Shown: positions 17,564 through 27,505 of the stretch, one piece after another
How the letters are laid out: every line of letters starts with the position of its first letter
Numbering within the stretch: the stretch's first letter is position 1
Source of the DNA: an uncultured Pseudomonadota bacterium
Lineage (GTDB): Bacteria; Pseudomonadota; Gammaproteobacteria; Steroidobacterales; Steroidobacteraceae
Assembly (NCBI GenBank): GCA_903868595.1
Contig: CAIPVV010000043.1
Span: forward strand, 62,001-126,000
DNA length: 64,000 nt
Reading direction: 5' to 3'
Position numbers and translations under genes: made by a program
Notes under the pieces: generated by a model
What the model was told of the DNA's origin: nothing
The model's database searches: none
What the model saw: the letters and a program-made list of their open reading frames with translations, nothing else

Positions 17564-18550
17564 CTAGCGGTCGCGACCCACCGCTACCCGGGCGAGGGCG
17601 GCCAGGCCTTCGCGGCAGGGCGAGGCGGACAGCAGCTCCAGCGCGGCGATCGCCTGCGTGGATTCCGCCAGGGCGCGGGCGCGCGTGTACTCGATGCCCC
17701 CGGTCCGGTCGATGCTCGCGATGATCCGCTGGATATCCACCGGCTCCTCGCCCTCATGGGTGATGGCGCCGCGGATCATCGCGGCCTCCTGCCCGGTGGC
17801 GTTGCGCAGGGCGTGGATCAGCGGCAGCGTCGGTTTCCCCTCGGCCAGGTCCTCCCCGAGGTTCTTGCCGCGCGTGGCGGGGTCCGAGCGGTAGTCCAGC
17901 ACATCGTCGATGAGCTGGTAGGCGGCGCCCAGATGGCGCCCGTAGCTCGCCAGGGCCGCCTGGACGGCCTCGTCGCCGTCGCACAGGACCGCTGCCACCT
18001 GCGCGCCGGCTTCAAACAGGCGGGCGGTCTTACGGTAGATGACCTCCAGATACCGCTCCTCGGTGGTATCCGGGTCATGGGCGTTCATCAGCTGCAGCAC
18101 CTCGCCCTCGGCGATCACGTTGGTGGCGTCGGACATGATCTCCATGACGCGGTGCGATCCGGTGGTCGCCATGATCTGGAAGGCGCGGGAATAGACAAAA
18201 TCCCCGACCAGGACGCTGGCCTCGTTGCCGAACACCGCGTTGGCCGTGTCCCGGCCGCGACGCTTGGAGGAGTGGTCCACCACGTCGTCATGCAGCAAAG
18301 TGGCGGGGTGGATGACCTCGATGAAAGCCGCTGCCTCCAAGTGCCGGGCGTGGCCGATGGGGCGTCCGCCGCTCGCGGCATGGGCCGACAGCAGCACGAT
18401 TAAGGGACGTAAGCGCTTGCCGCCACCGGAAATAATATGTTCGGCCACCTGGTCGACCAGGGGGACGGCACTCTTCAGGCGGGAGCGGATGACAGTGTCA
18501 ACGGCGGTCATGTCCGCGCCCACCAGGGCGCGAATCTCATCTAGCGTCAT
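17564..18550 (-). CDS. ispB: Polyprenyl (octaprenyl-type) diphosphate synthase
   Basis: A 328-residue trans-prenyltransferase. The first aspartate-rich motif is LLHDDVVDHSSKRRG, the second is YQLIDDVLDYRSD, with GGGKRLRPLIVLLSAHA near residue 45. It adds isopentenyl units to farnesyl diphosphate to make the side chain of ubiquinone or menaquinone. Start: ATG at 18550 gives MTLDEIRALVGADM, the normal IspB N-terminus, with a GGGG tract at proper distance; longer in-frame starts lack support. It is divergent from rplU, the common gammaproteobacterial arrangement. Confidence 0.94.
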   Translation of the reverse strand: MTLDEIRALVGADMTAVDTVIRSRLKSAVPLVDQVAEHIISGGGKRLRPLIVLLSAHAASGGRPIGHARHLEAAAFIEVIHPATLLHDDVVDHSSKRRGRDTANAVFGNEASVLVGDFVYSRAFQIMATTGSHRVMEIMSDATNVIAEGEVLQLMNAHDPDTTEERYLEVIYRKTARLFEAGAQVAAVLCDGDEAVQAALASYGRHLGAAYQLIDDVLDYRSDPATRGKNLGEDLAEGKPTLPLIHALRNATGQEAAMIRGAITHEGEEPVDIQRIIASIDRTGGIEYTRARALAESTQAIAALELLSASPCREGLAALARVAVGRDR

Positions 18551-18766
18551 GAAAAACCCCGAGGGAATCTGCGCGCATCCTAGCAGCCCGGGGGGCCCCT
18601 GGCGGGGGTAGCCTTGAGGGGGCGCCAAGTCGCTGTTTGGCCAAGGAAACCGGGGCGCAGTCTGGTTTGACCCGGGAGGCCCTGGACAGTAGAATGCGCG
18701 GCCTTTCGCATGTGCTGCCTTGGTTTCGCGCCGCGGGCGGCTATCAACTTCAGACAGGATCCTTAC

Positions 18767-19081
18767 ATGTACGCGGTTATCGCCACGGGCGGCAAACAGT
18801 ATCGAGTGGAAAAGAACGGCACGCTGCGCGTGGAATTGCTGGACGCCGAGCCCGGCTCGACGGTGCAGTTCAATGACGTGCTGCTGATCGCCGACGGCGC
18901 CAACATCAGGATCGGTGCACCGCTGCTAGCGGGCAGCTCGGTCAGCGCAACGGTCGAGAAGCACGGTCAGGGCGACAAGGTGCCTATCGTCAAGTTTCGT
19001 CGTCGCAAGCACTACCTGCGCATGAAGAACCATCGCCAGAAGTACACGCTGGTTAAGATCACGGACATCGCCCAGGGCTGA
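18767..19081 (+). CDS. rplU: 50S ribosomal protein L21
   Basis: A 104-residue L21. It begins MYAVIATGGKQYRVEKNGTL and ends in the conserved KFRRRKHYLRMKNHRQKYTL region. Upstream in-frame codons exist, but only the ATG at 18767 matches the family start. It is followed after 33 bases by rpmA, the standard L21-L27 pair. Confidence 0.97.
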   Translation: MYAVIATGGKQYRVEKNGTLRVELLDAEPGSTVQFNDVLLIADGANIRIGAPLLAGSSVSATVEKHGQGDKVPIVKFRRRKHYLRMKNHRQKYTLVKITDIAQG

Positions 19082-19114
19082 TTGGCCCGGGCTCGATTCG
19101 GAGAGTAGAGACAC

Positions 19115-19372
19115 ATGGCACACAAAAAAGCAGGCGGCAGTACCCGCAACGGTCGCGAATCCCACAGCAAGCGCCTCGGCGTGAAGCGTTTCGGTGGCGA
19201 GAGCGTTCTGGCCGGCAACATCCTCATCCGTCAGCGTGGCACCCCGGTGCGCGCGGGCGTGGGCGTGGGCGTGGGCACGGACCACACCTTGTTCGCGCTG
19301 GTCGACGGCAAGGTCGCCTTCAAGAAGAAGGGACCCGAACAGCGTACGTACGTGAGCGTGCTGCAGAGCTGA
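19115..19372 (+). CDS. rpmA: 50S ribosomal protein L27
   Basis: An 85-residue L27 with the canonical [20 protein letters not shown] start and [21 protein letters not shown]27 sits at the peptidyl-transferase centre. A GGAGAGTAGAG purine tract precedes the ATG. A terminator follows before obgE. Confidence 0.98.
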   Translation: MAHKKAGGSTRNGRESHSKRLGVKRFGGESVLAGNILIRQRGTPVRAGVGVGVGTDHTLFALVDGKVAFKKKGPEQRTYVSVLQS

Positions 19373-19405
19373 TCGGCAATCCGCCGCTAGGTTCGACCTT
19401 GAAAG

Positions 19406-19428
19406 CCCCGGCCCCGCGCCGGGGTTTT
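19406..19428 (+). terminator. Rho-independent terminator after rpmA
   Basis: CCCCGGC (19406-19412) pairs with GCCGGGG (19418-19424) across a five-base loop and is followed by TTTT. It lies 33 bases after the L27 stop and just before the obgE start, so it would separate or attenuate obgE expression. Confidence 0.8.
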
Positions 19429-19451
19429 CGTCTCTGGAATCGGAAATACCC

Positions 19452-20483
19452 ATGAAATTTGTCGATGAAGCAACGGTAAAGGTCCAGGCCGGCAATGGCG
19501 GGCGGGGCTGCGTGAGCTTCCGCCGTGAGAAGTTCGTGCCCTTCGGTGGCCCGGATGGCGGCGACGGCGGCTATGGTGGCAGTGTCTACCTGCGAGCCGT
19601 GGAAGGCATCAACACGCTGGTGGATTTCCGCATCCAGCGGACGTTTAAGGCCCGCTCAGGCGAGGCCGGCTCGGGCAGTGGGTGTACGGGCCGCAGCGGC
19701 GAAGACCTCTACGTGGACGTCCCCGTCGGTACCACGGTCAAGGATACGGAGACGGATGAGGAGCTGGGCGATCTGAAAATCGCCGGCCAGCAGATCAAGG
19801 TGGTGGAGGGCGGCAAGGGCGGCTTCGGCAATACGCGCTTCAAGTCGAGCACGAACCGGGCGCCGCGCCAGTACGGGCCGGGCCTGCCGGGCGAGAAGCG
19901 CGTGCTGGCATTGGAGATGAAGGTCATCGCCGACGTGGGGCTGCTGGGCTTGCCGAATGCCGGCAAGTCGACCCTGATCCGGGCCGTCTCCGCGGCGCGG
20001 CCGCGCGTGGCGGACTACCCGTTCACGACGCTGTTCCCCAACCTGGGCGTGGTGGACGTGGGCCAGCATCGCAGCTTCGTGATGGCCGACATCCCCGGGC
20101 TCATCGAGGGGGCCGCGGAAGGGGCGGGCCTCGGGCACCGCTTCCTCAAGCATCTGCAGCGCACGGGAGTCCTGCTGCACCTGATCGATATCGCGCCGCC
20201 GGACCCAGACTCCGATCCGGTCAAAGACGCCCGCTCGATCATTGCGGAGCTCAAGAAGTACAGCAAGGATCTGGCAGGCAAGCCGCGCTGGCTGGTGCTG
20301 AACAAGGCCGACCTGCTGCCGGAGGCGGAGGCCGAGGCACGCGCGGCGGATATAGCCCGCAGACTGCGTCACCGCGGTCCGAAGTTCCTGATCTCAGGAG
20401 CCACCGGCGCCGGTACGCGTGAGCTGTGCGATGCAATTATGCAGGCGCTGGAGGAAGCGCGCCTGCCAAAGGAGAAGCCATAA
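19452..20483 (+). CDS. obgE: Obg family ribosome-assembly GTPase
   Basis: A 343-residue Obg/CgtA. The N-terminal glycine-rich Obg fold ([35 protein letters not shown]) covers residues 1-158. The G domain has G1 [12 protein letters not shown]3 [10 protein letters not shown]4 NKADLL and G5-like SGATGAG. Obg acts in late 50S assembly and stress response. Position right after rplU-rpmA is conserved. The stop codon lies inside a perfect hairpin shared with the end of rpsT. Confidence 0.97.
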   Translation: MKFVDEATVKVQAGNGGRGCVSFRREKFVPFGGPDGGDGGYGGSVYLRAVEGINTLVDFRIQRTFKARSGEAGSGSGCTGRSGEDLYVDVPVGTTVKDTETDEELGDLKIAGQQIKVVEGGKGGFGNTRFKSSTNRAPRQYGPGLPGEKRVLALEMKVIADVGLLGLPNAGKSTLIRAVSAARPRVADYPFTTLFPNLGVVDVGQHRSFVMADIPGLIEGAAEGAGLGHRFLKHLQRTGVLLHLIDIAPPDPDSDPVKDARSIIAELKKYSKDLAGKPRWLVLNKADLLPEAEAEARAADIARRLRHRGPKFLISGATGAGTRELCDAIMQALEEARLPKEKP

Positions 20484-20492
20484 GGCTTCTCC
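20471..20492. terminator. Hairpin between convergent obgE and rpsT
   Basis: GGAGAAGCC (20471-20479) and GGCTTCTCC (20484-20492) form a perfect nine-pair stem with loop ATAA, which includes the obgE stop codon TAA. There is no long T-run on either side (TTT on the minus side). It could act as a shared, weak bidirectional terminator or a 3' stabiliser. Confidence 0.45.
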
Positions 20493-20507
20493 CGTCCACA
20501 GGCCTGC

Positions 20508-20780
20508 TTAGGCCTTGGTCGCGGTGGCCTTCACCTTGGCAGACAGGCGGCTCTTGTGGCGAGCAGCCTTGTTGCGGTGAATCAGACCCTTGTTCACCAG
20601 GGAGTCGATGGCCGGCACCGCAGCCTTCAGGGCCGCCTGTGCATCGTCCTTCTTCGAGGTGGCGACTGCGTCGGTCACCTTGCGGATCGCCGTACGCATG
20701 CGGGAGCGAAGCGCAACGTTACGTCCGCGATGCTTTTCCGCCTGCCGAGCCGCTTTTTCTGCCGATTTTGTGTTCGCCAC
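20508..20780 (-). CDS. rpsT: 30S ribosomal protein S20
   Basis: A 90-residue S20 beginning ANTKSAEKAARQAEKHRGRN after the initiator. It has the basic, Ala/Lys-rich helical body and ends AKVKATATKA. The start is GTG at 20780 with GGAG a few bases upstream; S20 genes often use a non-ATG start as part of autoregulation. Longer in-frame extensions are not part of the family. Confidence 0.95.
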   Translation of the reverse strand: MANTKSAEKAARQAEKHRGRNVALRSRMRTAIRKVTDAVATSKKDDAQAALKAAVPAIDSLVNKGLIHRNKAARHKSRLSAKVKATATKA

Positions 20781-21265
20781 GCCTATCTCCGCCAATACCA
20801 AAAATTCAAGGCGGCGTAGTGTGGGGAGCGCGAATCCCGTTGTCAATCAACCTCTTTGCAACGACCCCCTGCGGGGCCGTCTGATAGGCTCGCGGCCGAA
20901 ATGAGGCAGCCCAAAACCAGAAAAACCAGGGGCTTGGGCACGGCTTTCGGACCGCCGACGCGGGAGCGGGGGAGTGGGCCGCAGCGCGGGCTGGCCACGG
21001 CTGCGGCGGGGGCCCCTGCAACGGGGGGCGCACCCTGCGACAGGTGCCCGCGCGGGCGGCTGGCAGCTTTACACGGGCGGCCAGCGGTCGGCCGGTTCGC
21101 GGCTTGCGGATCTCGCCCCTGGGCTTCGGTCCGGCGCGTCGTGGTGCCGGCCGGCGGTCGCTGGCACACGGGCTGCGGCGGGCGCAGACCGCCCCCGGGC
21201 AGCAGCCATCAGAGTGCTATTATCAAGCACTTAACGCTCAATCTCACTTTTCAAGCGCGGGCCCG
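20781..21265. other. Divergent spacer rpsT/ribF
   Basis: About 485 bases, very GC-rich, with no supported gene. Near the ribF side an inverted repeat AGTGCT-attatca-AGCACT (about 21210-21228) lies in an AT-rich pocket that could hold the ribF promoter. murJ, which often sits between rpsT and ribF in gammaproteobacteria, is absent. Confidence 0.5.
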
Positions 21266-22201
21266 ATGGAGCTGATCCGCCGACTTACACAGCCGCGGTC
21301 CGTTGGCCCTGGATACGTCGCTACCATCGGTAGCTTCGACGGCCTGCACCGGGGGCATCAGGAACTGCTGCGCCGAGCGCGGCTGCGGGCGGCCGAGCTG
21401 GGTCTGCGCAGCCTGATGGTGACCTTCGAGCCGCTGCCGCGGGAGTACTTCTCGCCGCAGTCGCCGCCACCCCGGCTGACCAGCTTCCGCGAGCGTTGGC
21501 GGCTGCTGACGGCGTTGGGACTGGATACGCTGTGCGTTCTGCGCTTTGCGCGACCGCTACGCGAGCTGAGCGCGGCGGAGTTCGCGCGCCGGCTGCAGGC
21601 AGCCGGGGTGCGCGCGGTAGTGATCGGCCATGACTTCAAGGCTGGCCGTGATGGCGAGGCCTCCACGCAGTGGCTCTCCGAGCATGGTCCGGCGTTTGGG
21701 TTCGAGGTGGATGTGGTGGAGCCTGTGTTGTTTGACGGCTTGCGCGTCAGCAGCCGCGGCGTTCGGGAGGCACTGGGTCGGGGTGATCTGCTGGGCACGG
21801 CCCGAATGCTGGGGCGGCGCTATTCGATGGTGGGTCGCGTGCAGCGCGGCGAGCAGTTGGGCCGGACCTTGGGCTATCCCACGGCCAACCTGCGTATCGC
21901 CCGGCGAAAGTCGCCGACCGATGGGATTTTTGCCGTACGCGTGCAGGGCGTGGCCGAAGCGGGAGCGCGTGGGCTGCCGGGAGTGGCAAGCCTTGGCACG
22001 CGGCCCACGGTGAATGGGCGCGGCATGCTGCTGGAAGCGCACATATTTGATTTTGAGGGCGACCTTTATGGGCGCGAGATCAAGGTGGAGTTCGTAGCGC
22101 GCCTGCGCGAGGAGCTGCGTTTTGAGTCGATCGACGCGATGGTGGCCCAGATTCATCGCGATGCGGCCGAGGCGCGCGCGGTGTTGGAACGGGATGTTTG
22201 A
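21266..22201 (+). CDS. ribF: Bifunctional riboflavin kinase / FAD synthetase
   Basis: A 311-residue RibF. The FAD synthetase half has the nucleotidyl-transfer motif TIGSFDGLHRGHQELL and VIGHDFKAGRDG. The riboflavin kinase half has GRTLGYPTANLR and ends in IKVEFVARLREELRFES. It makes FMN and then FAD. ATG 21266 matches the family start; the upstream open stretch is non-coding filler. ileS follows after 26 bases, and the ribF-ileS-lspA-ispH order is conserved. Confidence 0.95.
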   Translation: MELIRRLTQPRSVGPGYVATIGSFDGLHRGHQELLRRARLRAAELGLRSLMVTFEPLPREYFSPQSPPPRLTSFRERWRLLTALGLDTLCVLRFARPLRELSAAEFARRLQAAGVRAVVIGHDFKAGRDGEASTQWLSEHGPAFGFEVDVVEPVLFDGLRVSSRGVREALGRGDLLGTARMLGRRYSMVGRVQRGEQLGRTLGYPTANLRIARRKSPTDGIFAVRVQGVAEAGARGLPGVASLGTRPTVNGRGMLLEAHIFDFEGDLYGREIKVEFVARLREELRFESIDAMVAQIHRDAAEARAVLERDV

Positions 22202-22227
22202 ACGCAATTCGTTGAAGTGAGGCGTGG

Positions 22228-25059
22228 GTGGCTGAGTACAAGCAGACGGTGAACCTGCCGCAGACCGACTTCCCGATGAAGGCGGATCTGGCGCGTCGCG
22301 AAGCTGCGATGCAGGCCTGGTGGGAGTCGGAGGATATCTACGGGAAGCTGCGTGAGCAGGCGCGTGGGCGCCCGAGGTTCGTACTGCACGACGGTCCGCC
22401 GTATGCCAACGGGGCGATCCACATCGGCCATGCAGCCAACAAGATCCTGAAGGACTTCATCGTCAAGTCGCGCACGCTTGATGGCTGCGACTCGCCGTAC
22501 ATCCCTGGCTGGGACTGCCATGGGTTGCCGATCGAGCTGCAGGTGGAGAAGAAGCATGGCCGCGTAGGCCAGAAGCTGGACGCCCGCGCATTCCGCGCCG
22601 CCTGCCGCGCTTATGCGATGGAACAAGTCCAGTTGCAGCGCAAGGACTTCAAGCGGCTGGGTGTCTTCGGGGACTGGGAGAAGCCCTACCTGACGATGGA
22701 TCCGTTGTTCGAGGCGCAGCAGATCCGTGCACTGGGCAAGATCATTGCAAACGGGCACCTGTACAAGGGCGCAAAGCCCGTGCACTGGTGTCTGGACTGC
22801 CGCTCGGCCCTTGCCGAGGCTGAGGTGGAGTACGAGGACAAGACCTCGCCGGCCATCGACGTCGCGTTCCGCGTCGCGGACCCCGGGAACCTGGCCCAGC
22901 GCCTTGGCGTGGCGGACGCCGCAGCACAGCCGGCCTCCGTCGTTATCTGGACGACCACTCCCTGGACGCTGCCGGCCAATGAGGCGGTTGCTCTGCGCGC
23001 GGACCTTGCGTACGTGCTGGTGGACGTGGCGCGCGAGTCGGGTTCCGAGCGCCTGGTGCTGGCCGAGGGCCTCATGGTGGATTGCCTGGCCCGCTACGGG
23101 CTGGCCGCGGTCAGCGTCGTGGCGCGCTTTGAGGGCCGGGTGCTGGAGGGCCTGAAGCTGGAGCATCCGTTCCAGGCCCGTCAGGTGCCGGTGATCCTGG
23201 GCGATCATGTAACGCTTGAAGCCGGCACCGGGGCCGTGCACACCGCGCCGGCGCATGGCCAGGACGATTTCATCGTGGGGCGGCGGTACGGATTGCCGGT
23301 GGTTAACCCGGTGGGCGGTGACGGGCGCTTTTTCGCCGACACGCCGATGGTCGGTGGCATGAAGCTCGATGACGCCAGCAAGCTCATCATCGAGACCCTG
23401 CAGGCCAGCGGCCGCCTGCTCAAGCACCTGCCACTGCAGCACAGCTACCCGCATTGCTGGCGCCACAAGTCGCCGGTGATCTTCCGGGCCACCCCGCAGT
23501 GGTTCATCTCCATGGAGCAGAACGGCCTGCGCGCCAATGCGCTGCGCGATATCGGCAAGGTGCAGTGGATCCCGGGCTGGGGCGAGCAGCGCATCTACGG
23601 CATGATCGAGAGTCGTCCGGACTGGTGTATTTCGCGTCAGCGCACCTGGGGCGTGCCCATCACGCTGTTCGTGCACAAGGAGTCCGGCGCCCTGCACCCG
23701 CGCACGCAGGAACTCATCGAGACCGTCGCCCTTCGCGTCGAGAAGGAAGGCATCGATGCGTGGTTTGACCTGGAGCCGGCGTCGCTGATCGGGCCGCAGG
23801 ATGCGGCTGCCTACGACAAGGTCGTGGATGTGATGGACGTGTGGGCGGATTCCGGCTTGACCTTCGAGTGCGTCGGGCACCTGCGTCCGGAGATCGCCGC
23901 CCCCGTGGAGATGTATCTGGAAGGCTCCGACCAGCACCGCGGCTGGTTCCACAGCTCGCTGCTGATGTCCGAGGCGCTGTACGCGCGCGCGCCGTACAAG
24001 AGCGTTCTGACCTACGGGTTCACGGTGGATGACAAGGGTCGCAAGATGTCCAAGTCGCTGGGCAACGTGGTCGCTCCCGACAAGGTCATGTCGACGCTGG
24101 GAGCGGACGTGCTGCGCCTGTGGGTCGCGGCCACCGACTACACCAGCGAGATGAGCTGCTCCGAGGAAATCCTGAAGCGCATGTCCGACTCCTACCGGCG
24201 CATGCGCAACACAGTGCGCTTCCTGCTGGGCAACCTGCACGGATTCGAGCCGGCGCGCGACGCCGTGCCGATGGCCGAGCTGGTACAGCTGGACGCCTGG
24301 GCGATCGGTCGTAGTGCCCAGCTGCAGGAGGAGGTCACCGCTGCCTACCGTGAGTACCAGTTCCACAATATCTACCAGAAGGTTCACAACTTCTGCATCG
24401 TGGACCTGGGCGGCTTCTACCTCGACATCATCAAGGACCGGCTGTACACGACGCCTGCCGGTAGCCACGCGCGCCGCTCGGCGCAAACGGCGATGTTCCA
24501 CATCGTGCAGGCCATGGTGCGCTGGCTCGCGCCGATCCTGTCCTTCACGGCCGAGGAGATCTGGAAATTCCTGCCGGGCTCGGTCGATGCCCCGCAGTCC
24601 GTGTTCCTGACGACTTGGCATGCCTTCCCGCCGCTGCCCCAGCCCCAGATCGACTGGGATGGGCTGATCGCGCTTCGCTCGGCCGTGCAGCGGGAGCTGG
24701 AGAAGCTGCGCGATGCGGGCAGCATTGGAGCGCCGCTGGAGGCCGAGCTCGACGTGTACTGCCTGCCCGGCACCTACGCGCAGCATGCGGCACTGGGCGA
24801 TGAGCTGCGATTCCTGACGATCACCTCGGCGGCACGCGTGCACCAGGTGGAGGCGGCGCCGGCAGGGGCCGCCGCCGCCGATACCGGCAGCGGTTCGATT
24901 GCCGGGGTGTGGCTGCGCGCCGCGCCGTCCGCCGCCACCAAGTGCGTTCGCTGCTGGCACCTGCGCGACGACGTCGGCAGTAATCCAGAGCACCCGGAGC
25001 TGTGCGCGCGCTGCGCAGGTAATCTTCTGGGGCTGCCGGAAACCCGGCGTTTTGCGTAA
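22228..25059 (+). CDS. ileS: Isoleucyl-tRNA synthetase
   Basis: A 943-residue class I synthetase of the bacterial type. It shows HIGH as [16 protein letters not shown] near residue 70, a large CP1 editing domain ([20 protein letters not shown]), and the KMSKS loop [10 protein letters not shown] near residue 606. The C-terminal zinc knuckle is [10 protein letters not shown]…CARC. It charges tRNA-Ile and edits valine. The GTG start leads into [18 protein letters not shown], as expected. It precedes lspA by 16 bases. Confidence 0.97.
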   Translation: MAEYKQTVNLPQTDFPMKADLARREAAMQAWWESEDIYGKLREQARGRPRFVLHDGPPYANGAIHIGHAANKILKDFIVKSRTLDGCDSPYIPGWDCHGLPIELQVEKKHGRVGQKLDARAFRAACRAYAMEQVQLQRKDFKRLGVFGDWEKPYLTMDPLFEAQQIRALGKIIANGHLYKGAKPVHWCLDCRSALAEAEVEYEDKTSPAIDVAFRVADPGNLAQRLGVADAAAQPASVVIWTTTPWTLPANEAVALRADLAYVLVDVARESGSERLVLAEGLMVDCLARYGLAAVSVVARFEGRVLEGLKLEHPFQARQVPVILGDHVTLEAGTGAVHTAPAHGQDDFIVGRRYGLPVVNPVGGDGRFFADTPMVGGMKLDDASKLIIETLQASGRLLKHLPLQHSYPHCWRHKSPVIFRATPQWFISMEQNGLRANALRDIGKVQWIPGWGEQRIYGMIESRPDWCISRQRTWGVPITLFVHKESGALHPRTQELIETVALRVEKEGIDAWFDLEPASLIGPQDAAAYDKVVDVMDVWADSGLTFECVGHLRPEIAAPVEMYLEGSDQHRGWFHSSLLMSEALYARAPYKSVLTYGFTVDDKGRKMSKSLGNVVAPDKVMSTLGADVLRLWVAATDYTSEMSCSEEILKRMSDSYRRMRNTVRFLLGNLHGFEPARDAVPMAELVQLDAWAIGRSAQLQEEVTAAYREYQFHNIYQKVHNFCIVDLGGFYLDIIKDRLYTTPAGSHARRSAQTAMFHIVQAMVRWLAPILSFTAEEIWKFLPGSVDAPQSVFLTTWHAFPPLPQPQIDWDGLIALRSAVQRELEKLRDAGSIGAPLEAELDVYCLPGTYAQHAALGDELRFLTITSAARVHQVEAAPAGAAAADTGSGSIAGVWLRAAPSAATKCVRCWHLRDDVGSNPEHPELCARCAGNLLGLPETRRFA

Positions 25060-25075
25060 AGGAGGTATCGACCCG

Positions 25076-25609
25076 ATGAGTGCAAGCGCCGATGACACAG
25101 CCAAGAACCCGGTGGTGCAGCCCGGGCCCAGCGGTCTGCCGTGGGTCCTGCTGACGCTGCTGGCCATTGTGCTGGACCAGATTTCCAAGGCCTGGCTGAC
25201 GGCGCGCTTTGAACTGTACGAGACCCACGCGTTGCTGCCGGTGCTGGACATCACCCGGGCGCACAACATGGGGGCGGCCTTCAGTTTCCTCGCCGCCGCG
25301 GGGGGCTGGCAGCGTTGGCTTTTCACGGCCCTGGCGGTGCTGGTGAGCTCCGTGATCGTGGTGTGGCTGCGCCGGCTGGACGGCGTGCAGCAGCGCACGC
25401 TGGCGATGGGGCTGACGCTGATCATGGGCGGGGCGATCGGCAATGTGATCGACCGGATTCGCCTGGGCTACGTCGTGGACTTCATCTCGGTGCACTGGAG
25501 CAGCCACTACTTTCCCGCATTCAACATCGCCGATAGCTGTATTACCGTCGGGGCAGGGCTGCTGATTCTGGATGCCCTGCTGGAAGGTCGTCGCGCGAGG
25601 AGTGCCTGA
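25076..25609 (+). CDS. lspA: Lipoprotein signal peptidase (signal peptidase II)
   Basis: A 177-residue inner-membrane aspartic protease with four membrane spans. Motifs seen: DQISKAWL, the NMGAAFSFL loop, [10 protein letters not shown] with the first catalytic Asp, and [11 protein letters not shown] with the second. It removes signal peptides from prolipoproteins. A strong AAGGAGGT lies upstream of ATG 25076; longer frames overlap ileS and are not used. The last base overlaps the ispH start (TGATG). Confidence 0.95.
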   Translation: MSASADDTAKNPVVQPGPSGLPWVLLTLLAIVLDQISKAWLTARFELYETHALLPVLDITRAHNMGAAFSFLAAAGGWQRWLFTALAVLVSSVIVVWLRRLDGVQQRTLAMGLTLIMGGAIGNVIDRIRLGYVVDFISVHWSSHYFPAFNIADSCITVGAGLLILDALLEGRRARSA

Positions 25610-26556
25610 TGCGCATCCTGCTGGCCAACCCGCGCGGCTTTTGCGCCGGCGTCGATCGGGCAATCGACATCGTGGAGCGTGCCATCGAGCTCTTCGGTGC
25701 GCCGATTCACGTTCGGCACGAGGTCGTCCACAATCGCCACGTGGTGGACCGGCTGCGGGAGTTGGGTGCGGTGTTCGTCGAGGAACTGGAGCAGGTGCCG
25801 GATGGCGCGACCCTCATATTCTCGGCCCACGGCGTCTCCAGCGCGGTGGAGGAGGAGGCAAAGCGACGCGGCTTTGCCGTCTTCGACGCTACCTGTCCGC
25901 TGGTTACCAAGGTGCACCTGGAGGTCTCCCGCTATGCGCGCGACGCGCGCGACGTGGTGCTGATAGGGCACGCAGGCCACCCGGAGGTGGAGGGCACGAT
26001 GGGGCGCTTCGACCCTTCCGCCGGCGGTTGCATCCACCTGGTGGAGAGCGTGGAGGATGCCCGTAGGCTGGAGGTGGAGAAGCCGGACTCCCTCGCCTTC
26101 GTCACGCAGACGACGCTGTCCGTGGACGACACGGTCGCCATCGTGGAGGCCCTGCGCGAGCGCTTTCCGAAGCTGCAGGCGCCGCGGGTCGAGGACATCT
26201 GCTATGCCACCCAGAACCGCCAGGATGCGGTCAAGAAGCTGCTGGAGCATTGCGATGCCCTGGTCGTGGTGGGCTCGATCACCAGCTCCAATTCAAACCG
26301 CCTGCGGGAGCTGGGCGAGCGGGCCGGGATTCCCTCGTTCCTGGTGGATGGGCCGGCCAACCTGGAGCGCGAGTGGTTTGCGGACAGGAAGGCCGTGGGC
26401 GTCACGGCCGGTGCCTCGGCGCCGGAACTGCTGGTGGGCCAGGTTGTCGCTCAGTTGCAGGCCTGGGGTGGCACCCTGCCCGAGGAGATCATCGGGCGCG
26501 AGGAGAGCGTGGTGTTTAGCCTGCCACGGAGCTTGCGGACGGCGGCTCGCGGCTAG
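25609..26556 (+). CDS. ispH: 4-hydroxy-3-methylbut-2-enyl diphosphate reductase
   Basis: A 315-residue IspH/LytB, the last step of the MEP isoprenoid pathway. Three iron-sulfur cysteines are seen in [26 protein letters not shown] and [11 protein letters not shown]. The active-site TQTTLS and [10 protein letters not shown] are present. Its ATG overlaps the lspA stop, so translation is coupled. It supplies precursors for the IspB product encoded in the same window. Confidence 0.96.
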   Translation: MRILLANPRGFCAGVDRAIDIVERAIELFGAPIHVRHEVVHNRHVVDRLRELGAVFVEELEQVPDGATLIFSAHGVSSAVEEEAKRRGFAVFDATCPLVTKVHLEVSRYARDARDVVLIGHAGHPEVEGTMGRFDPSAGGCIHLVESVEDARRLEVEKPDSLAFVTQTTLSVDDTVAIVEALRERFPKLQAPRVEDICYATQNRQDAVKKLLEHCDALVVVGSITSSNSNRLRELGERAGIPSFLVDGPANLEREWFADRKAVGVTAGASAPELLVGQVVAQLQAWGGTLPEEIIGREESVVFSLPRSLRTAARG

Positions 26557-26640
26557 GCCGGCAACCGGGCGGTGCTGCCCAGAGCGCGGCGGCAGCGCGG
26601 GCGGTGTCCTGCAGGTGACAGGGGTTCTCCAACATCAGGG

Positions 26641-27087
26641 ATGCAGCGTGTGAGGCTGGGTAGAACTGAAACAAGCCGTCCGGCAGCCCTGCGCGGACTG
26701 ACCCTCCTGGAGGTCGTCGTTACGGTGCTCGGACTGGGCATCGTCGCGGCACTGGCCGTGCCGTATTGGCAGGAACATCGCATCCGGCTGCACCGGGTGG
26801 ACGCCCGCACGGAGCTGCTCAGTACCGCACAGCGGTTGGCTGGCTGCCACGAGCGCCTCAACGCGTACCAGAACCGCGCCTGCACGGTCGACTTGCCGGT
26901 GACCACGGCGGCTGGCACCTACCGGCTTACCGGGGAGATCCTGGCAGACAGCTACCGGCTGACTGCCCAGCCCATCGGGGAGCAGGAGGCCGACCAGGAG
27001 TGCGGCTCCTATTTCCTGGATGAGAGCGGCCACCGCGGCGTTTCGGGGAAGCTCGCGCCGACCGTGTGCTGGCGGGGCCAGGACTGA
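26641..27087 (+). CDS. Type IV pilin-like protein
   Basis: A 148-residue protein with a prepilin leader ending in Gly: PAALRG|LTLLEVVVTVLGLG. Glu at +5 and a hydrophobic helix running on to AALAVPYWQ are present. The residue after the cleavage site is Leu rather than Phe. The C-terminal half has a Cys pair (CHERL…ACTVD) and another (QECGSYF…TVCW), like PilE-type minor pilins. It follows ispH by 84 bases on the same strand, a place where fimT/pilE-like genes are found in other gammaproteobacteria. Probably a minor pilin or pseudopilin. Confidence 0.75.
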   Translation: MQRVRLGRTETSRPAALRGLTLLEVVVTVLGLGIVAALAVPYWQEHRIRLHRVDARTELLSTAQRLAGCHERLNAYQNRACTVDLPVTTAAGTYRLTGEILADSYRLTAQPIGEQEADQECGSYFLDESGHRGVSGKLAPTVCWRGQD

Positions 27088-27254
27088 CCACGGCGGCCCT
27101 CGGTGTCCCAGGGCGGCGCCTGGCGCGGGTCTTGGCCGCAGCGGCGTATCCGAGGGCGTCCAGCCGGTTCCGGGTCCCCGCTGCGGACATTTTTTTGCCG
27201 AAATGCGGGTTACCACTGGCCCCACTGGGCTAGTTTCCCTAGAATTCGTGCCGC

Positions 27255-27330
27255 GCCGGAGTAGCTCAGTTGGTAGAGCACGTCATTCGTAATGATGGGG
27301 TCGTAGGTTCGATTCCTATCTCCGGCACCA
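27255..27330 (+). tRNA. tRNA-Thr (anticodon CGT)
   Basis: A 76-base cloverleaf: acceptor GCCGGAG/CTCCGGC with encoded ACCA, D arm GCTCAGTTGGTAGAGC, anticodon loop TTCGTAA giving CGT (Thr), T arm GTAGG-TTCGATT-CCTAT. An integrase remnant starts about 180 bases downstream in the same direction, so this tRNA 3' end is the probable attachment site. Confidence 0.96.
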
Positions 27331-27505
27331 TTTTGACTTCCAGGCACTTCCACAGACGTCCACCAGCATCCACAAAATGCCTGTTTTTCAGGCGTTCTTG
27401 CACCGCTGACGTCCACGGCGGTCAGTTGACAGCCACGGGTACGGACGGGTACGAATACGGGTACGCGAAGGCAATCAGGGGCTCCGTACCCGTTTCGTAC
27501 CCATA

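Noticed and set aside
22153-25443. 1096-codon minus-strand frame opposite ileS and lspA
   Set aside because: Entirely antisense to two well-identified genes, no recognisable domains.
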